Of a stretch of 64,000 nucleotides of DNA, positions 8,475 through 18,577 are shown in pieces (position 1 is the first letter of the stretch; every line of letters starts with the position of its first letter). The notes under the pieces were generated by a model that did no database searches, was not told where the DNA came from, and saw only the letters and a list, made by a program, of their open reading frames with translations. The stretch is from the NCBI RefSeq assembly GCF_017741935.1, contig NZ_JAGHMH010000010.1, forward strand, positions 1-64,000. The letters are read 5' to 3'. This DNA is from Rhizobium sp. 16-449-1b. Its GTDB lineage: Bacteria; Pseudomonadota; Alphaproteobacteria; Rhizobiales; Rhizobiaceae. The translations under genes and the position numbers were made by a program.

Positions 8475-9977
8475 ATGACCGGCTATGTTCTGGCGATCGA
8501 CCAGGGGACAACGTCCTCCCGTGCCATCGTTTACGGCCCCGATGCCCAGCCGATCGCGATCGATCAAAAAGAGATATCGCAGTCGTTTCCGAAGTCCGGC
8601 TGGGTCGAACACAACGCCACCGAAATCTGGGAGTCTGTGCTTGAGACCTCCCGCAATGCTCTAAAGCGGGCAGGCATCGAAGCGCGGGACGTTGCGGCAA
8701 TCGGCATCACAAACCAACGCGAAACATGCCTTGTTTGGGAGCGGTTGACCGGCAAGCCAATTCATCCGGCGATCGTCTGGCAAGACCGACGGACCTACGG
8801 CGCATGCGAGGTTCTTCGCGCAGACGGGTTTGGTCCGCTGATACAGGAAAAAACCGGCCTTTTGCTGGATCCATATTTTTCCGCCACGAAGATCGCCTGG
8901 ATCCTCGACAATGTCGAGGGCGCGCGACGGGCGGCCGAGGCCGGTCAGTTGCTCTGCGGCACGATCGACACCTATCTGACCTGGATGCTCACCGGCGGCG
9001 CTGTGCACGCGACGGACGCAACCAATGCGTCGCGAACGTCGTTGTTCGACATTCGCGAGAACCGCTGGGATGACGAATTGCTGGGCGCGTTCAGAGTCCC
9101 GCGGGCTCTCCTGCCCGAGGTGAAGGATTGTGCTGACGATTTCGGCCAGACGATTGCCGGCCACTTCGGCGCTCAAATTCCGATCCGGGCGCTTGCGGGC
9201 GACCAGCAGGCAGCCTTGATCGGCCAGGCCTGCCTCAAACCCGGGATGCTAAAGTCGACCTATGGAACGGGTTGCTTCGTGGTCCTGAATACCGGCGACA
9301 AGATCGTCCAATCAACCAACCGCCTGCTTTCGACCATCGCGTACCGTCTCGATGGCAAAACGACCTACGCGCTTGAGGGGTCGATCTTCATGGCGGGCGC
9401 TGCGGTTCAATGGCTCAGAGACTCCTTGAAACTCATCAAGGAAGCGGACGAAACAGGCCGCCTCGCGCATCTTGCTGACGAACAGGAAGACGTCTATCTC
9501 GTTCCAGCGTTCACCGGGCTCGGTGCGCCGCATTGGAATTCGCAAGCCCGGGGAGCAATTTTTGGCCTGACGAGAGGGACAGGAGTAGCCGAGCTTTCGC
9601 GGGCGACCCTGGAATCCGTCTGCTATCAAACGCGCGATCTCCTCGAGGCTATGGCGTCCGACTATCCGATGGACGTCCGAGGTGCGACCCTTCGCGTCGA
9701 TGGTGGGTTATCCGGCAGCGATTGGGCCATGCAGGCATTGGCCGATTGCCTCGGAAGCGTCATTGAGCGATCCCCAACTCAAGAAGCCACTGCCTACGGA
9801 GTTGCAGCACTCGCGGGCTCGCGCGCGGGCGTTTGGCCAGATCTGACAGGCTTTGCAGCGAACTGGCAGGCCAAGAGCCGGTTCACCCCAAACCTCAACA
9901 TTGACGAGCGGGCACGACGCTACCGGAAATGGCGTGCTGCCGTTGCAAGCACGCTTTCCTATGCGGCAACGGCGTGA
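8475..9977 (+). CDS. glpK: Glycerol kinase
   Basis: Phosphorylates glycerol to sn-glycerol-3-phosphate with ATP. FGGY family, 500 aa, the usual length. It begins [13 protein letters not shown] (phosphate-binding loop), carries the glycerol-site segment [16 protein letters not shown] with WQDRRT, and the C-terminal [18 protein letters not shown]-site segment. The start follows a modest Shine-Dalgarno (TTGAGGCTTCC). It is followed after 17 bases by glpD, so together they give dihydroxyacetone phosphate. No facilitator glpF is present, which fits glycerol being produced inside the cell by the upstream esterases rather than taken up as such. Confidence 0.95.
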   Translation: MTGYVLAIDQGTTSSRAIVYGPDAQPIAIDQKEISQSFPKSGWVEHNATEIWESVLETSRNALKRAGIEARDVAAIGITNQRETCLVWERLTGKPIHPAIVWQDRRTYGACEVLRADGFGPLIQEKTGLLLDPYFSATKIAWILDNVEGARRAAEAGQLLCGTIDTYLTWMLTGGAVHATDATNASRTSLFDIRENRWDDELLGAFRVPRALLPEVKDCADDFGQTIAGHFGAQIPIRALAGDQQAALIGQACLKPGMLKSTYGTGCFVVLNTGDKIVQSTNRLLSTIAYRLDGKTTYALEGSIFMAGAAVQWLRDSLKLIKEADETGRLAHLADEQEDVYLVPAFTGLGAPHWNSQARGAIFGLTRGTGVAELSRATLESVCYQTRDLLEAMASDYPMDVRGATLRVDGGLSGSDWAMQALADCLGSVIERSPTQEATAYGVAALAGSRAGVWPDLTGFAANWQAKSRFTPNLNIDERARRYRKWRAAVASTLSYAATA

Positions 9978-9994
9978 CGTCACGGGAGATCGAT

Positions 9995-11530
9995 ATGGAA
10001 GACAAAATCCACGACCTGTTCGTAATCGGCGGCGGTATCAACGGCTGCGGGATCGCGCGTGATGCGGTTGGTCGAGGCTATTCGGTGGCGTTGGCGGAGA
10101 TGAACGACTTCGCTTCCGGCACCTCTTCAGGCGCCACCAAGCTCATCCATGGCGGCTTGCGCTATCTCGAACACTACGAGTTCCGACTGGTGCGTGAATC
10201 GCTGATGGAGCGCGAGGTGCTCTGGGCGATGGCGCCGCACATCATCTGGCCGATGCGCTTCGTGCTGCCCTACCAAAAGGGCGGCATCCGTCCGGCCTGG
10301 CTGATCCGGCTTGGACTGTTCCTTTATGACCATCTCGGCGGCCGCAAGCTGCTGCCCCCGACTGCGGTTCTCGACATGCGCCGCGACGAGGCGGCGAAGC
10401 CGTTGAAGGCGCTCTTCACCAAGGCCTTCGAATATTCCGACGGCTGGGTCGACGATGCCCGGCTTGTGGTCTTGAACGCCCGTGATGCCAGCGACAAGGG
10501 CGCGCTGGTCATGCCGCGCACCAAAGTGGTCTCGGCGCGGCGCGAGAACGGGCTCTGGACCATCGAGACGGTGGATACGGTCTCCGAGATCGCGACGGTT
10601 CACCGCGCGCGCATGCTCGTCAACGCGGCCGGTCCCTGGGTAGACCATGTCATCCGGGGAGCCTTCGGCAAGAACGAGGCCCGCAATGTGCGCCTCGTCC
10701 AGGGCAGCCATATCGTCGTGAAGAAGAAGTTCGAGGGGCCGCGGGCCTACTTCTTCCAGAACCCCGACAACCGCATCATTTTCGCCATTCCCTATGAGGA
10801 CGAGTTCACGCTGATCGGCACCACCGACCGCGACTATTCCGGCGATCCGAAGGATGTCAGGATCTCGCAGGACGAGACGGACTATCTCTGCAAGGCGGCG
10901 ACCGAATACTTCAAGGAGCCGGTCAGGCAAGAGGATATCGTTTGGACTTATTCAGGGATACGGCCGCTATTCAACGACGGCGCTTCGAAAGCGCAAGAGG
11001 CGACGCGCGACTATGTGCTTAAGCTCGAGGGGGCTGACGGCAAGGACGGCAGGACGGCGCCGCTTCTCAATGTCTTCGGCGGCAAGCTCACCACCTACCG
11101 GCGTCTGGCCGAACATGCGCTGGAGAAGATCGGCGAGGCGATCGGCGTGAAGGGTGCCCCGTGGACGGCAAAGAGCCATCTGCCGGGCGGCGACTTTCCG
11201 GTCCAAGGCTACGAGGCCGAGGTGACCAAGCTTCATAGCGCCTATCCGTTCCTCGCGGCTTCACATGCGCGCCGGCTTGTCCGCCGCTATGGCACAAAAG
11301 CACCCGTTCTTCTCGGCACTGCCAGGAAGATCGAGGATCTCGGCCGGCATTTCGGGTCGGACCTCTACGAAGCCGAAGTGCTCTACCTGATGGAGCACGA
11401 ATGGGCACGCACAACGAATGACATTCTCTGGAGACGCTCGAAGAAGGGGCTGCATCTCAGCCACAGCGAAGTGTCCCTTCTTGACCATTTAATCTCTGAA
11501 GTCATCCAGCGGCAGGTCGCCGCGCAGTGA
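9995..11530 (+). CDS. glpD: Glycerol-3-phosphate dehydrogenase (FAD, aerobic)
   Basis: Membrane-associated flavoenzyme oxidising glycerol-3-phosphate to DHAP with electrons going to quinone. 511 aa. The FAD-binding motif VIGGGINGCGIARDAVGRG is at the N-terminus, followed by SGATKLIHGGLRYLE, characteristic of GlpD. The substrate region FGGKLTTYRRLAEHALEK lies near residue 360. The start at 9995 (MEDKIHD) was chosen because GGGAGAT precedes it; the frame extends further up into glpK. Same strand and spacing as glpK, probably one transcript. Confidence 0.95.
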   Translation: MEDKIHDLFVIGGGINGCGIARDAVGRGYSVALAEMNDFASGTSSGATKLIHGGLRYLEHYEFRLVRESLMEREVLWAMAPHIIWPMRFVLPYQKGGIRPAWLIRLGLFLYDHLGGRKLLPPTAVLDMRRDEAAKPLKALFTKAFEYSDGWVDDARLVVLNARDASDKGALVMPRTKVVSARRENGLWTIETVDTVSEIATVHRARMLVNAAGPWVDHVIRGAFGKNEARNVRLVQGSHIVVKKKFEGPRAYFFQNPDNRIIFAIPYEDEFTLIGTTDRDYSGDPKDVRISQDETDYLCKAATEYFKEPVRQEDIVWTYSGIRPLFNDGASKAQEATRDYVLKLEGADGKDGRTAPLLNVFGGKLTTYRRLAEHALEKIGEAIGVKGAPWTAKSHLPGGDFPVQGYEAEVTKLHSAYPFLAASHARRLVRRYGTKAPVLLGTARKIEDLGRHFGSDLYEAEVLYLMEHEWARTTNDILWRRSKKGLHLSHSEVSLLDHLISEVIQRQVAAQ

Positions 11531-11593
11531 GATTTTTTGGTGGGCCATAGCATCGATCATGCTGGGCCGCCGCCTGACGTTTGAGGAGTTTTA

Positions 11594-13552
11594 ATGTCGG
11601 AGAAGATTTATCCGGTTACCAAGCCGGTGCAGCGCCATGCGCTGATCGGCAAGACCGAGTACCAGGAATGGTACGAGGAGAGTGTTGCCGGCCCGGAGCA
11701 GTTCTGGGGCAAGCACGGCAAACGTATCGATTGGTTCAAGCCCTACACCAGCGTAAAGGAGACCTCGTTTACTGGCGACGTCTCGATCAAATGGTTCGAA
11801 GACGGTGAGACCAATGTCGCCTACAACTGCATTGATCGGCACCTGGAGACGAGGGGCGATCAGGTCGCTATCATCTGGGAAGGCGATGATCCCTCTGTCG
11901 ACAAGAGGATCACCTATAACGAACTTTTCGAGCAAGTCTGCCGCTTCGCCAATGTGTTGAAGAAGCATGGTGTCCAGAAGGGCGACCGCGTCACCATCTA
12001 CATGCCGATGGTGCCGGAAGCGGCCTATGCGATGCTCGCCTGCGCCCGTATCGGCGCGATCCATTCCGTGGTCTTCGGCGGCTTTTCGCCCGAGGCGTTG
12101 GGCGGCCGCATCGTCGACTGTGAATCGATCTTCGTGATCACTTGCGACGAGGGCATACGCGGCGGCAAGCCGGTTCCGCTGAAGGCCAATGTCGACAAGG
12201 CGATCGACATCGCTGCGCGCGGTCATGTCATGGTCAAGAACGTCCTGGTGATCCGCCGTACAGGCAGCGCGGTGGGCTGGGCGCCAGGCCGCGACCTCTG
12301 GCATCACGAGGAATCAATCACTGTTTCGGCCGACTGCCCGCCCGAGCCGATGAGTGCGGAAGATCCACTTTTCATCCTCTATACTTCGGGCTCTACAGGC
12401 AAACCGAAGGGTGTGTTGCATACGACCGGTGGCTATCTCGTCTACGCCTCGATGACGCACGAATATGTGTTCGACTACCAGGACGGTGACATCTACTGGT
12501 GCACGGCCGATGTGGGTTGGGTCACCGGCCACTCCTATATCGTCTACGGGCCGCTGGCGAATTGCGCCACAACGCTGATGTTCGAGGGGATCCCGACCTT
12601 CCCCGATGCCGGCCGCTTCTGGGACGTCATCGACAAGCACAAGGTCAATATCTTCTATACGGCGCCGACCGCGATCCGCTCGCTGATGGGCGCCGGCGAT
12701 GATTTCGTCAAGCGCTCCAGCCGCTCGAGCCTGCGTCTCCTCGGCTCGGTCGGCGAGCCCATCAACCCCGAAGCCTGGGAATGGTACTATCATACGGTCG
12801 GCGCCGGGCGCTGCCCGATCGTCGACACCTGGTGGCAGACGGAAACCGGCGGCATCATGATCACGCCGCTGCCGGGCGCGACCGACCTCAAGCCCGGCTC
12901 CGCCACCCGCCCCTTCTTCGGCATCAAGCCGGAGCTCCTGGATGCGGAAGGCAAGCTTATCGAAGGTGCCGCCGACGGCAATCTCTGCATCGCCGACAGC
13001 TGGCCGGGTCAGGCACGTTCGGTCTATGGCGACCACGAGCGCTTCATCCAGACCTATTTCTCCACTTACGAGGGCAAGTATTTCACTGGCGACGGCTGTC
13101 GCCGTGATGCCGACGGCTACTACTGGATCACCGGCCGCGTTGACGACGTTCTCAACGTCTCGGGTCACCGGCTCGGCACGGCGGAAGTCGAGTCCGCCCT
13201 GGTTTCGCATCACCTCGTCTCTGAGGCAGCCGTCGTCGGCTATCCGCACAGTATTAAGGGTCAAGGCATCTATTGCTATGTCACGCTGATGGCGAGCGGC
13301 CAAGGGTCCGAAGAGTTGCGCCAGCAGCTGGTCAAGCACGTCCGAGCGGAAATCGGCCCGATTGCTTCGCCGGACAAGATCCAGTTCGCGCCGGGCCTGC
13401 CGAAGACTCGCTCAGGAAAGATCATGCGCCGCATCCTGCGCAAGATCGCCGAGGACGATTTCGGCTCGCTGGGCGACACTTCGACGCTTGCCGATCCGGC
13501 TGTCGTCGATGATCTGATCGCCAACCGGCAGAACAGGGCCGAGGCAGCGTGA
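11594..13552 (+). CDS. acs: Acetyl-CoA synthetase (AMP-forming)
   Basis: Activates acetate: acetate + ATP + CoA to acetyl-CoA + AMP + PPi. 652 aa, full family length. The adenylate-forming P-loop [11 protein letters not shown] is at about residues 261-271, WWQTETGG follows, and the C-terminal hinge and catalytic lysine lie in [11 protein letters not shown] near residue 609, the site that is reversibly acetylated in known Acs enzymes. A GAGGAG lies before the ATG. Its place directly after glpK-glpD in an operon with esterases implies that the imported compound yields acetate. The following adenylate kinase would recycle the AMP formed. Confidence 0.95.
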   Translation: MSEKIYPVTKPVQRHALIGKTEYQEWYEESVAGPEQFWGKHGKRIDWFKPYTSVKETSFTGDVSIKWFEDGETNVAYNCIDRHLETRGDQVAIIWEGDDPSVDKRITYNELFEQVCRFANVLKKHGVQKGDRVTIYMPMVPEAAYAMLACARIGAIHSVVFGGFSPEALGGRIVDCESIFVITCDEGIRGGKPVPLKANVDKAIDIAARGHVMVKNVLVIRRTGSAVGWAPGRDLWHHEESITVSADCPPEPMSAEDPLFILYTSGSTGKPKGVLHTTGGYLVYASMTHEYVFDYQDGDIYWCTADVGWVTGHSYIVYGPLANCATTLMFEGIPTFPDAGRFWDVIDKHKVNIFYTAPTAIRSLMGAGDDFVKRSSRSSLRLLGSVGEPINPEAWEWYYHTVGAGRCPIVDTWWQTETGGIMITPLPGATDLKPGSATRPFFGIKPELLDAEGKLIEGAADGNLCIADSWPGQARSVYGDHERFIQTYFSTYEGKYFTGDGCRRDADGYYWITGRVDDVLNVSGHRLGTAEVESALVSHHLVSEAAVVGYPHSIKGQGIYCYVTLMASGQGSEELRQQLVKHVRAEIGPIASPDKIQFAPGLPKTRSGKIMRRILRKIAEDDFGSLGDTSTLADPAVVDDLIANRQNRAEAA

Positions 13553-13575
13553 GACCGAAGGAAAGGACTTACCCC

Positions 13576-14160
13576 ATGAGATTGATACTAATGGGCCCGC
13601 CCGGCTCCGGCAAAGGGACGCAAGCCAAGCGCATCTGCGAAAAGCTCGGCATCCCGCATCTGTCGATGGGCGACATCCTCCGGGCCGAGGTAGAGGCGGG
13701 AACGCCTCTCGGTTCGGCGGTCGCGGCGACGATGGCAGCTGGCGGGCTCGTTTCCGATGACACCGTCTCGGCGATCGTTGCAAACAGGATTGCCAGTCCG
13801 GAAGCAGAGTGCGGATTCGTGCTCGATGGGTTTCCGCGCACGATCTCGCAGGCTGCCGCGTTGGATCAGTCGCTCGGTGAGCATTCCTTGACGGCCGTCA
13901 TCGAGCTCGTCGTCCCGGAGGAAGAACTCTACGACCGTATCTGCCGAAGAGCGACGGAGTCCGCCGGCGCGCGACGCGCCGATGACAATGCCGCGACGTT
14001 GGAACTGCGCCTCCAGGCGTATCGGGCAGAGACCCTTTCGGTCAGTGAATTCTACAAGGGTCGGTGGCCGTACTTTCAGGTCGACGGTCTTGCCGCTCCT
14101 CAGGACGTAACCGCCCGGATTCTGGAAATCCTAGAGACGGCCGCGACGGAATATTCATGA
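13576..14160 (+). CDS. adk: Adenylate kinase, short form
   Basis: Interconverts AMP + ATP and 2 ADP. 194 aa, with the P-loop GPPGSGKGTQ at residues 7-16, the LSMGDILRAEV AMP-site helix and DGFPRT. The LID is of the short type without zinc cysteines, as in other alphaproteobacterial Adk. The ATG at 13576 was chosen because GAAAGGA lies upstream. It starts 23 bases after acs, so it is probably translated from the same message. A plasmid copy next to acs makes sense because Acs is a strong AMP producer. It is expected to duplicate a chromosomal housekeeping adk. Confidence 0.93.
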   Translation: MRLILMGPPGSGKGTQAKRICEKLGIPHLSMGDILRAEVEAGTPLGSAVAATMAAGGLVSDDTVSAIVANRIASPEAECGFVLDGFPRTISQAAALDQSLGEHSLTAVIELVVPEEELYDRICRRATESAGARRADDNAATLELRLQAYRAETLSVSEFYKGRWPYFQVDGLAAPQDVTARILEILETAATEYS

Positions 14161-14191
14161 AACATTACTAATTCAAGATCGATTTTACCGG

Positions 14192-14218
14192 ATATTCATT
14201 CACTCAGAATAATTATTA
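14192..14218 (+). promoter_or_regulatory. Candidate operator before chemoreceptor gene (motif copy 2)
   Basis: Second copy of the AT-rich inverted repeat seen at 2872: TATTCA-N7-AGAATA with the same flanks (ATATTCATTC left, AATTATTA right). It ends 29 bases before the chemoreceptor ATG at 14248. It implies that the chemoreceptor is coregulated with the importer; the binding protein is inferred, not shown. Confidence 0.6.
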
Positions 14219-14247
14219 TTGGACCTCGTTATCTTGGGTGGAGAATC

Positions 14248-16419
14248 ATGAGCATTCATTTTGACTTCCTGCTATTGCGCGGACCGATCCGGACCAAAAT
14301 CTTCTGCCTGCTGACGCCGATACTTGTCGGCATCGCGGGCTTGAGCCTCGTCAACTATCTTTCCGGCAACATGCTGAATACCCAGCTTGCCAGCAGCTCG
14401 AGCGGGATGGTCACGCTGTCGGCGATCAAGCAGGCTCAGGACGGGATGAACTCCTTCCTGCTCGAGGCGACGGAAGCAAAGCGCGATGCGCTGAAGGCGC
14501 TGCTCGCCGACCAGAGCGCCAAGATATCGACGAGCTTGTCCTTCGCTCAAGAACAGGATGAACGACAGAGCCTGCTTGCCGCAGGGACGATTGCTGAAGA
14601 GGTCTCAAAGACAATCGACGGCCTCTGGGAAATGCACAGCGACGAAAGGAAACTTCGGGAGGGGATTTCCAGCGATCTCTCAACCTTGTCGGATGTGCAG
14701 TCCAAACTGCAAACCTATTTGAACATCCCCGCTGACCAAGCGGCAGCACAAGCGGCGACGGCGGAAACGCTGAACAAGATCAACTCCATGAACTATGAAC
14801 TTCGGATCGCCTCCTCCGATTTTCTAGGTGGAATGAATGAAGACACCCTCAAGAAGGTAAAAGGTCGCCTCAAAGGGCTGGGCTTCTATCTCAGTAAGGT
14901 GAAGGAACAGCACGCGGCCAACGGTCCCATCCAGGAATTGTCCGATAAGGCCGTTGCGGTGATTGGTCAGGCGCAGGAGGCATTCGATCAGCTCCTCGTC
15001 AAAGTCGAGGCTCGTGACGCGGCATTCAAGGCGGCGAGCGCCAGGATGAACGACTCTTGGAACAAGATCCTCGAGTTCGCTCAAGTCCAGCGTGATCATG
15101 CCTCCGTCGCACAGGATCAGGCGCAACATATATCCGTCGTGACGACCGTGCTTGCCCTGCTCTTTGGTTGCATCGCTGCTTTCCTGCTGCTCAGAACCAT
15201 CAAGTCTCCGATCGAAGCGCTGACCGCATCGATGAAGGCGGTTGCGTCCGGAAAACTCGACGAAAAGATCGGCAGCGTCGAAAAACGCGACGAGATCGGC
15301 GAAATGGCGAGGGCATTGGACGTATTCCGTAACAACGCGCTCGAAAAAATCCGCGTCGAAAGTGACGCGGAACAGTCGAGGTCGCTGATGCGGCAACAAC
15401 GCCAGGAAGACGATCTGCGCAAGACCCGCGATGCGGCTGCCATCAGCAGCGCGGTCGAGGCGGTTGCGTCCGGCTTGCACAAACTTGCGGGCGGAGACCT
15501 CACGGTGACTATCGCTCTCCCTCTCGACGGAGAGCTCGATCAGCTGCGACAGGATTTCAACGGTTCGCTGACGCGGCTGCAGGCGACGATGCGCCAGATC
15601 CGCGACAATGTCGAAATGATCCAGGGCAACGGCAACCAGATGGCCGAGGCGGCTGAGGATCTTGCCAAACGTACCGAACAGCAGGCTGCTTCGCTCGAAG
15701 AAACGGCCGCCGCCATCGACGAGATTACCGTCACGGTTCGCTCGTCGGCGGAGCGTGCCAAGGATGCCGACCAGATCGTCCGCCAGGCCAAGCGCAGCGC
15801 CGACGACTCGGCGATCGTCGTCAACAATGCGATCGACGCCATGGGCCGCATCGAAGAAGCCTCCCGTCAGATCGAACAGATTACCGGTGTCATCGACGAG
15901 ATCGCCTTTCAGACCAATCTTCTTGCCCTGAACGCCGGCGTCGAGGCAGCTCGTGCCGGAGAGGCTGGCAAGGGCTTCGCTGTCGTTGCCCAGGAGGTGC
16001 GCGAACTGGCGCAACGCTCCGCCAAGGCAGCCAAGGAGATCAAGGTCCTCATCAACAAGTCGACGACCGAGGTCAATACCGGCTCGCATCTGGTGCAGGA
16101 AACCGGCGCGGTCCTTGCGAAGATCAGCACCCAGATTGTTACCATCAGCCAGCACGTCGAAACGATCGCCCGTGGCAGCCACGACCAGTCGAGTGCCCTG
16201 CAGGGGGTCAACTCCACCGTCAATCAGATGGACCAGATGACACAGCACAATGCGGCGATGGTCGAGGAGACGACGGCCGCAAGCCGCGAACTCGCCTCCC
16301 AGGCCGACAGCCTGCTGGGGCTGGTTCAGCAGTTCAAGATTGAAGGAAATGGACGAGAATTGGGCTTCTCAAGCGCAGAGGAACTGTCGCACCAACCGGC
16401 CAGCCAAAGCGCGGCTTGA
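14248..16419 (+). CDS. Methyl-accepting chemotaxis protein (complete)
   Basis: Chemoreceptor of 723 aa. TM1 is at about residues 15-38, followed by a roughly 255-residue helical periplasmic sensor (4-helix-bundle type by composition) and TM2 at about 297-316. Next come HAMP (SPIEALTASMKAVASGKLDEKIG) and a second HAMP-like segment near 395-445. The signalling hairpin tip EIAFQTNLLALNAGVEAARA starts near residue 550. The tail ends in HQPASQSAA without the xWxxF CheR/CheB tether. GGTGGAG precedes the ATG. It lies directly downstream of the operator motif, so it probably senses the substrate, or the loaded binding protein, of the importer. Its last third is repeated at the left end of the window. 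Confidence 0.93.
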   Translation: MSIHFDFLLLRGPIRTKIFCLLTPILVGIAGLSLVNYLSGNMLNTQLASSSSGMVTLSAIKQAQDGMNSFLLEATEAKRDALKALLADQSAKISTSLSFAQEQDERQSLLAAGTIAEEVSKTIDGLWEMHSDERKLREGISSDLSTLSDVQSKLQTYLNIPADQAAAQAATAETLNKINSMNYELRIASSDFLGGMNEDTLKKVKGRLKGLGFYLSKVKEQHAANGPIQELSDKAVAVIGQAQEAFDQLLVKVEARDAAFKAASARMNDSWNKILEFAQVQRDHASVAQDQAQHISVVTTVLALLFGCIAAFLLLRTIKSPIEALTASMKAVASGKLDEKIGSVEKRDEIGEMARALDVFRNNALEKIRVESDAEQSRSLMRQQRQEDDLRKTRDAAAISSAVEAVASGLHKLAGGDLTVTIALPLDGELDQLRQDFNGSLTRLQATMRQIRDNVEMIQGNGNQMAEAAEDLAKRTEQQAASLEETAAAIDEITVTVRSSAERAKDADQIVRQAKRSADDSAIVVNNAIDAMGRIEEASRQIEQITGVIDEIAFQTNLLALNAGVEAARAGEAGKGFAVVAQEVRELAQRSAKAAKEIKVLINKSTTEVNTGSHLVQETGAVLAKISTQIVTISQHVETIARGSHDQSSALQGVNSTVNQMDQMTQHNAAMVEETTAASRELASQADSLLGLVQQFKIEGNGRELGFSSAEELSHQPASQSAA
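15534..16367 (+). repeat. Right copy of the 834-bp near-identical direct repeat
   Basis: Same orientation and sequence as 1-834 with one difference. The copies diverge abruptly at 835/16368, inside the coding frame, changing the protein tail. The island between them (835-15533, about 14.7 kb) could be deleted or excised as a circle by homologous recombination. Confidence 0.95.
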
Positions 16420-16513
16420 GGTTGCAACCGAATTGCACATGGCGGGACAGGAACAGCGTTTGAAGCGGAGTAGAGAAATCGGATCCCTCGGGATTCACAT
16501 GACAGGTTGAAAC

Positions 16514-17521
16514 ATGACGATCACACCAGACACCGAACTTGGCGCTTATCTGCTCCAGAGGAAAGTCGATCCTGACTTGGCAAGCTTGGTTGAAAGCATC
16601 GCAGCGTCTGCGACCGTAGTTGCCGACCATCTGAAGGAAGCAGCCTTTCAGAACCATATTGGCAGCGCCGGGACGACGAATATCCAGGGTGAAGATCAGA
16701 AGCTCCTCGACGTCTTGGCCGATCGGGTGTTTCGCGAAACATGCGGAGACGCGACGTCGCTCGCTGCCTATGTTTCGGAGGAGGCGGAGGAAGTCACGTG
16801 GTTGAAAGCCCCTGCCGCTGGCGACCTCATCCTTTACGTCGATCCATTGGACGGCTCATCGAACCTTGAGGTGAACCTTTCCGTCGGCTCGATCTTTGCC
16901 GTGAGCCAGGTCCAGGCAGACGGCGACACCAATGTTCTGCGCAAAGGCCGGGATTATCTCTGCGCCGGCTATGCCATCTATGGGCCGTCCACGCTCTTCG
17001 TGATCACATTCGGCCTCGGCGTGGTCGGTTTCACGCTGGATCCATCCGATGGGCAATTCAAACTAACCAATGCTCAGATGCGCGTGCCACCGGAAACGAA
17101 CGAGTTTGCCGTGAACTCCTCGCGTCAACGTTTTTGGGACGAACCGATCCGCCGCTATGTCGACGAATGCCTTGCGGGATCGGCTGGGCCACGCGGCCAA
17201 GACTTCAACATGCGATGGACGGCCTCCATGGTCGCCGACGTCCATCGCATTCTCACGCGTGGAGGGGTGTTTCTCTATCCGGCGGACGAATCCAATCGTC
17301 GCGCCGGTGGCAAGCTGCGCCTGATGTACGAAGCCAATCCCATGGCGTTCCTCATCGAGGCGGCCGGCGGTGCAGCATCCACCGGAACCGAAGACATCCT
17401 TCGCATCCAACCACAGGCTCATCATCAGCGCGTGTCGGTCTTGCTCGGGTCGAGCAACGAAATCGAACGCCTGGTGCAACTTCACCAAATCCATCCCTCG
17501 CAAGAGAAGATCGGCTCTTAA
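16514..17521 (+). CDS. fbp: Fructose-1,6-bisphosphatase class I
   Basis: Gluconeogenic/Calvin phosphatase converting fructose-1,6-bisphosphate to fructose-6-phosphate. 335 aa, close to the usual class I length. Metal and substrate motifs visible are EEAEE, DPLDGSSN (about residues 111-118), NMRWTASMVADVHRIL, and GGKLRLMYEANPMAFLIEAA near the end. The class 2 aldolase gene starts on the very next base after its stop codon. With fba and tpiA it forms a three-gene set carrying DHAP from glycerol up to hexose phosphate. CbbF of the Calvin cycle is related, but no phosphoribulokinase or RuBisCO gene is nearby. Confidence 0.93.
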   Translation: MTITPDTELGAYLLQRKVDPDLASLVESIAASATVVADHLKEAAFQNHIGSAGTTNIQGEDQKLLDVLADRVFRETCGDATSLAAYVSEEAEEVTWLKAPAAGDLILYVDPLDGSSNLEVNLSVGSIFAVSQVQADGDTNVLRKGRDYLCAGYAIYGPSTLFVITFGLGVVGFTLDPSDGQFKLTNAQMRVPPETNEFAVNSSRQRFWDEPIRRYVDECLAGSAGPRGQDFNMRWTASMVADVHRILTRGGVFLYPADESNRRAGGKLRLMYEANPMAFLIEAAGGAASTGTEDILRIQPQAHHQRVSVLLGSSNEIERLVQLHQIHPSQEKIGS

Positions 17522-18562
17522 ATGGCTCTCATCACCCTTCGTCAATTGCTCGACCATGCCGCCGAGAATGGCTACGCCATCCCGGCTTTCAACGTGAACA
17601 ACATGGAACAGATGCTTGCCATCATGAAGGCTGCGGCCCGCACCGACAGCCCGGTGATCATGCAGGCAAGCCGCGGCGCTCGTGCTTTCGCAGGCGACGC
17701 GACGCTGTCGCATCTGATCCGCGCCGCAATCGAGATGTATCCGCACATCCCAGTGTGCATGCATCAGGACCACGGGAATTCGGCGTCGACCTGTATGTCG
17801 GCTATTCTTGCAGGTTTCTCCTCCGTGATGATGGATGGATCCCTCTCGGAAGATGGCCGCACGCCTCTCAGCTTCGATGACAACGTCGCCGTCACCTCCA
17901 AGGTGTCGGAAATGGCGCACCTCGTCGGCGTGTCGGTCGAAGGCGAGATCGGCCATCTCGGCTCGTTGGAAAGCGGCCGCGGCGAAGCGGAGGACGGACA
18001 TGGCTTTGACGGCGAGCTCAGCCGCGACATGCTGCTGACGGATCCCGAAGAGGCCGCCGAATTCGTACGCTTGACAAACGTGGATGCTCTCGCCATCGCC
18101 ATCGGCACGTCGCACGGCGCTTACAAATTCTCCCGCAAACCGGACGGTGACATCCTTTCCATCAAGCGCCTGAAGGAGATCCACGTCCGTCTGCCCGATA
18201 CCCATCTCGTCATGCATGGGTCGTCGTCGGTGCCGGCGGAACTCCAGGAACTGATCAACGCGCATGGTGGCGACGTGAAACCAACCTATGGCGTTCCGGT
18301 CGAAGAAATCCAGGAAGGCATCCGACACGGCGTTCGGAAGGTGAATGTCGACACGGACCTCAGATTGGCGTTTACGGGAGCGATCCGCCACGTCTTTGCC
18401 CTTCATCCTGGCGAGTTCGATCCCCGCAAATACCTCGCCCCAGGCATCGAGGCGATGGCAGCGGTCTGTAGCGACCGATACGAGCAGTTCGGCGCCGCCG
18501 GACATGCCTCCGGCATCAAACCCCTGCCGCTCGCCGAGATGGCGAAGCGCTATAGCCACTAA
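17522..18562 (+). CDS. fba: Fructose-bisphosphate aldolase class II (Calvin/CbbA subtype)
   Basis: Zinc aldolase condensing DHAP and glyceraldehyde-3-phosphate into fructose-1,6-bisphosphate. 346 aa, normal for the subtype. Recognisable parts are [10 protein letters not shown] at the N-terminus, the HQDHG catalytic Asp and zinc His, and the [20 protein letters not shown] insert typical of CbbA-like enzymes. MHGSSSVP and [20 protein letters not shown] supply phosphate-binding residues. It is joined to fbp with zero spacing and followed by tpiA after 15 bases. The direction of flux (gluconeogenic) is inferred from the phosphatase in the same operon. Confidence 0.94.
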   Translation: MALITLRQLLDHAAENGYAIPAFNVNNMEQMLAIMKAAARTDSPVIMQASRGARAFAGDATLSHLIRAAIEMYPHIPVCMHQDHGNSASTCMSAILAGFSSVMMDGSLSEDGRTPLSFDDNVAVTSKVSEMAHLVGVSVEGEIGHLGSLESGRGEAEDGHGFDGELSRDMLLTDPEEAAEFVRLTNVDALAIAIGTSHGAYKFSRKPDGDILSIKRLKEIHVRLPDTHLVMHGSSSVPAELQELINAHGGDVKPTYGVPVEEIQEGIRHGVRKVNVDTDLRLAFTGAIRHVFALHPGEFDPRKYLAPGIEAMAAVCSDRYEQFGAAGHASGIKPLPLAEMAKRYSH

Positions 18563-18577
18563 TTTGGGGATAAGACC

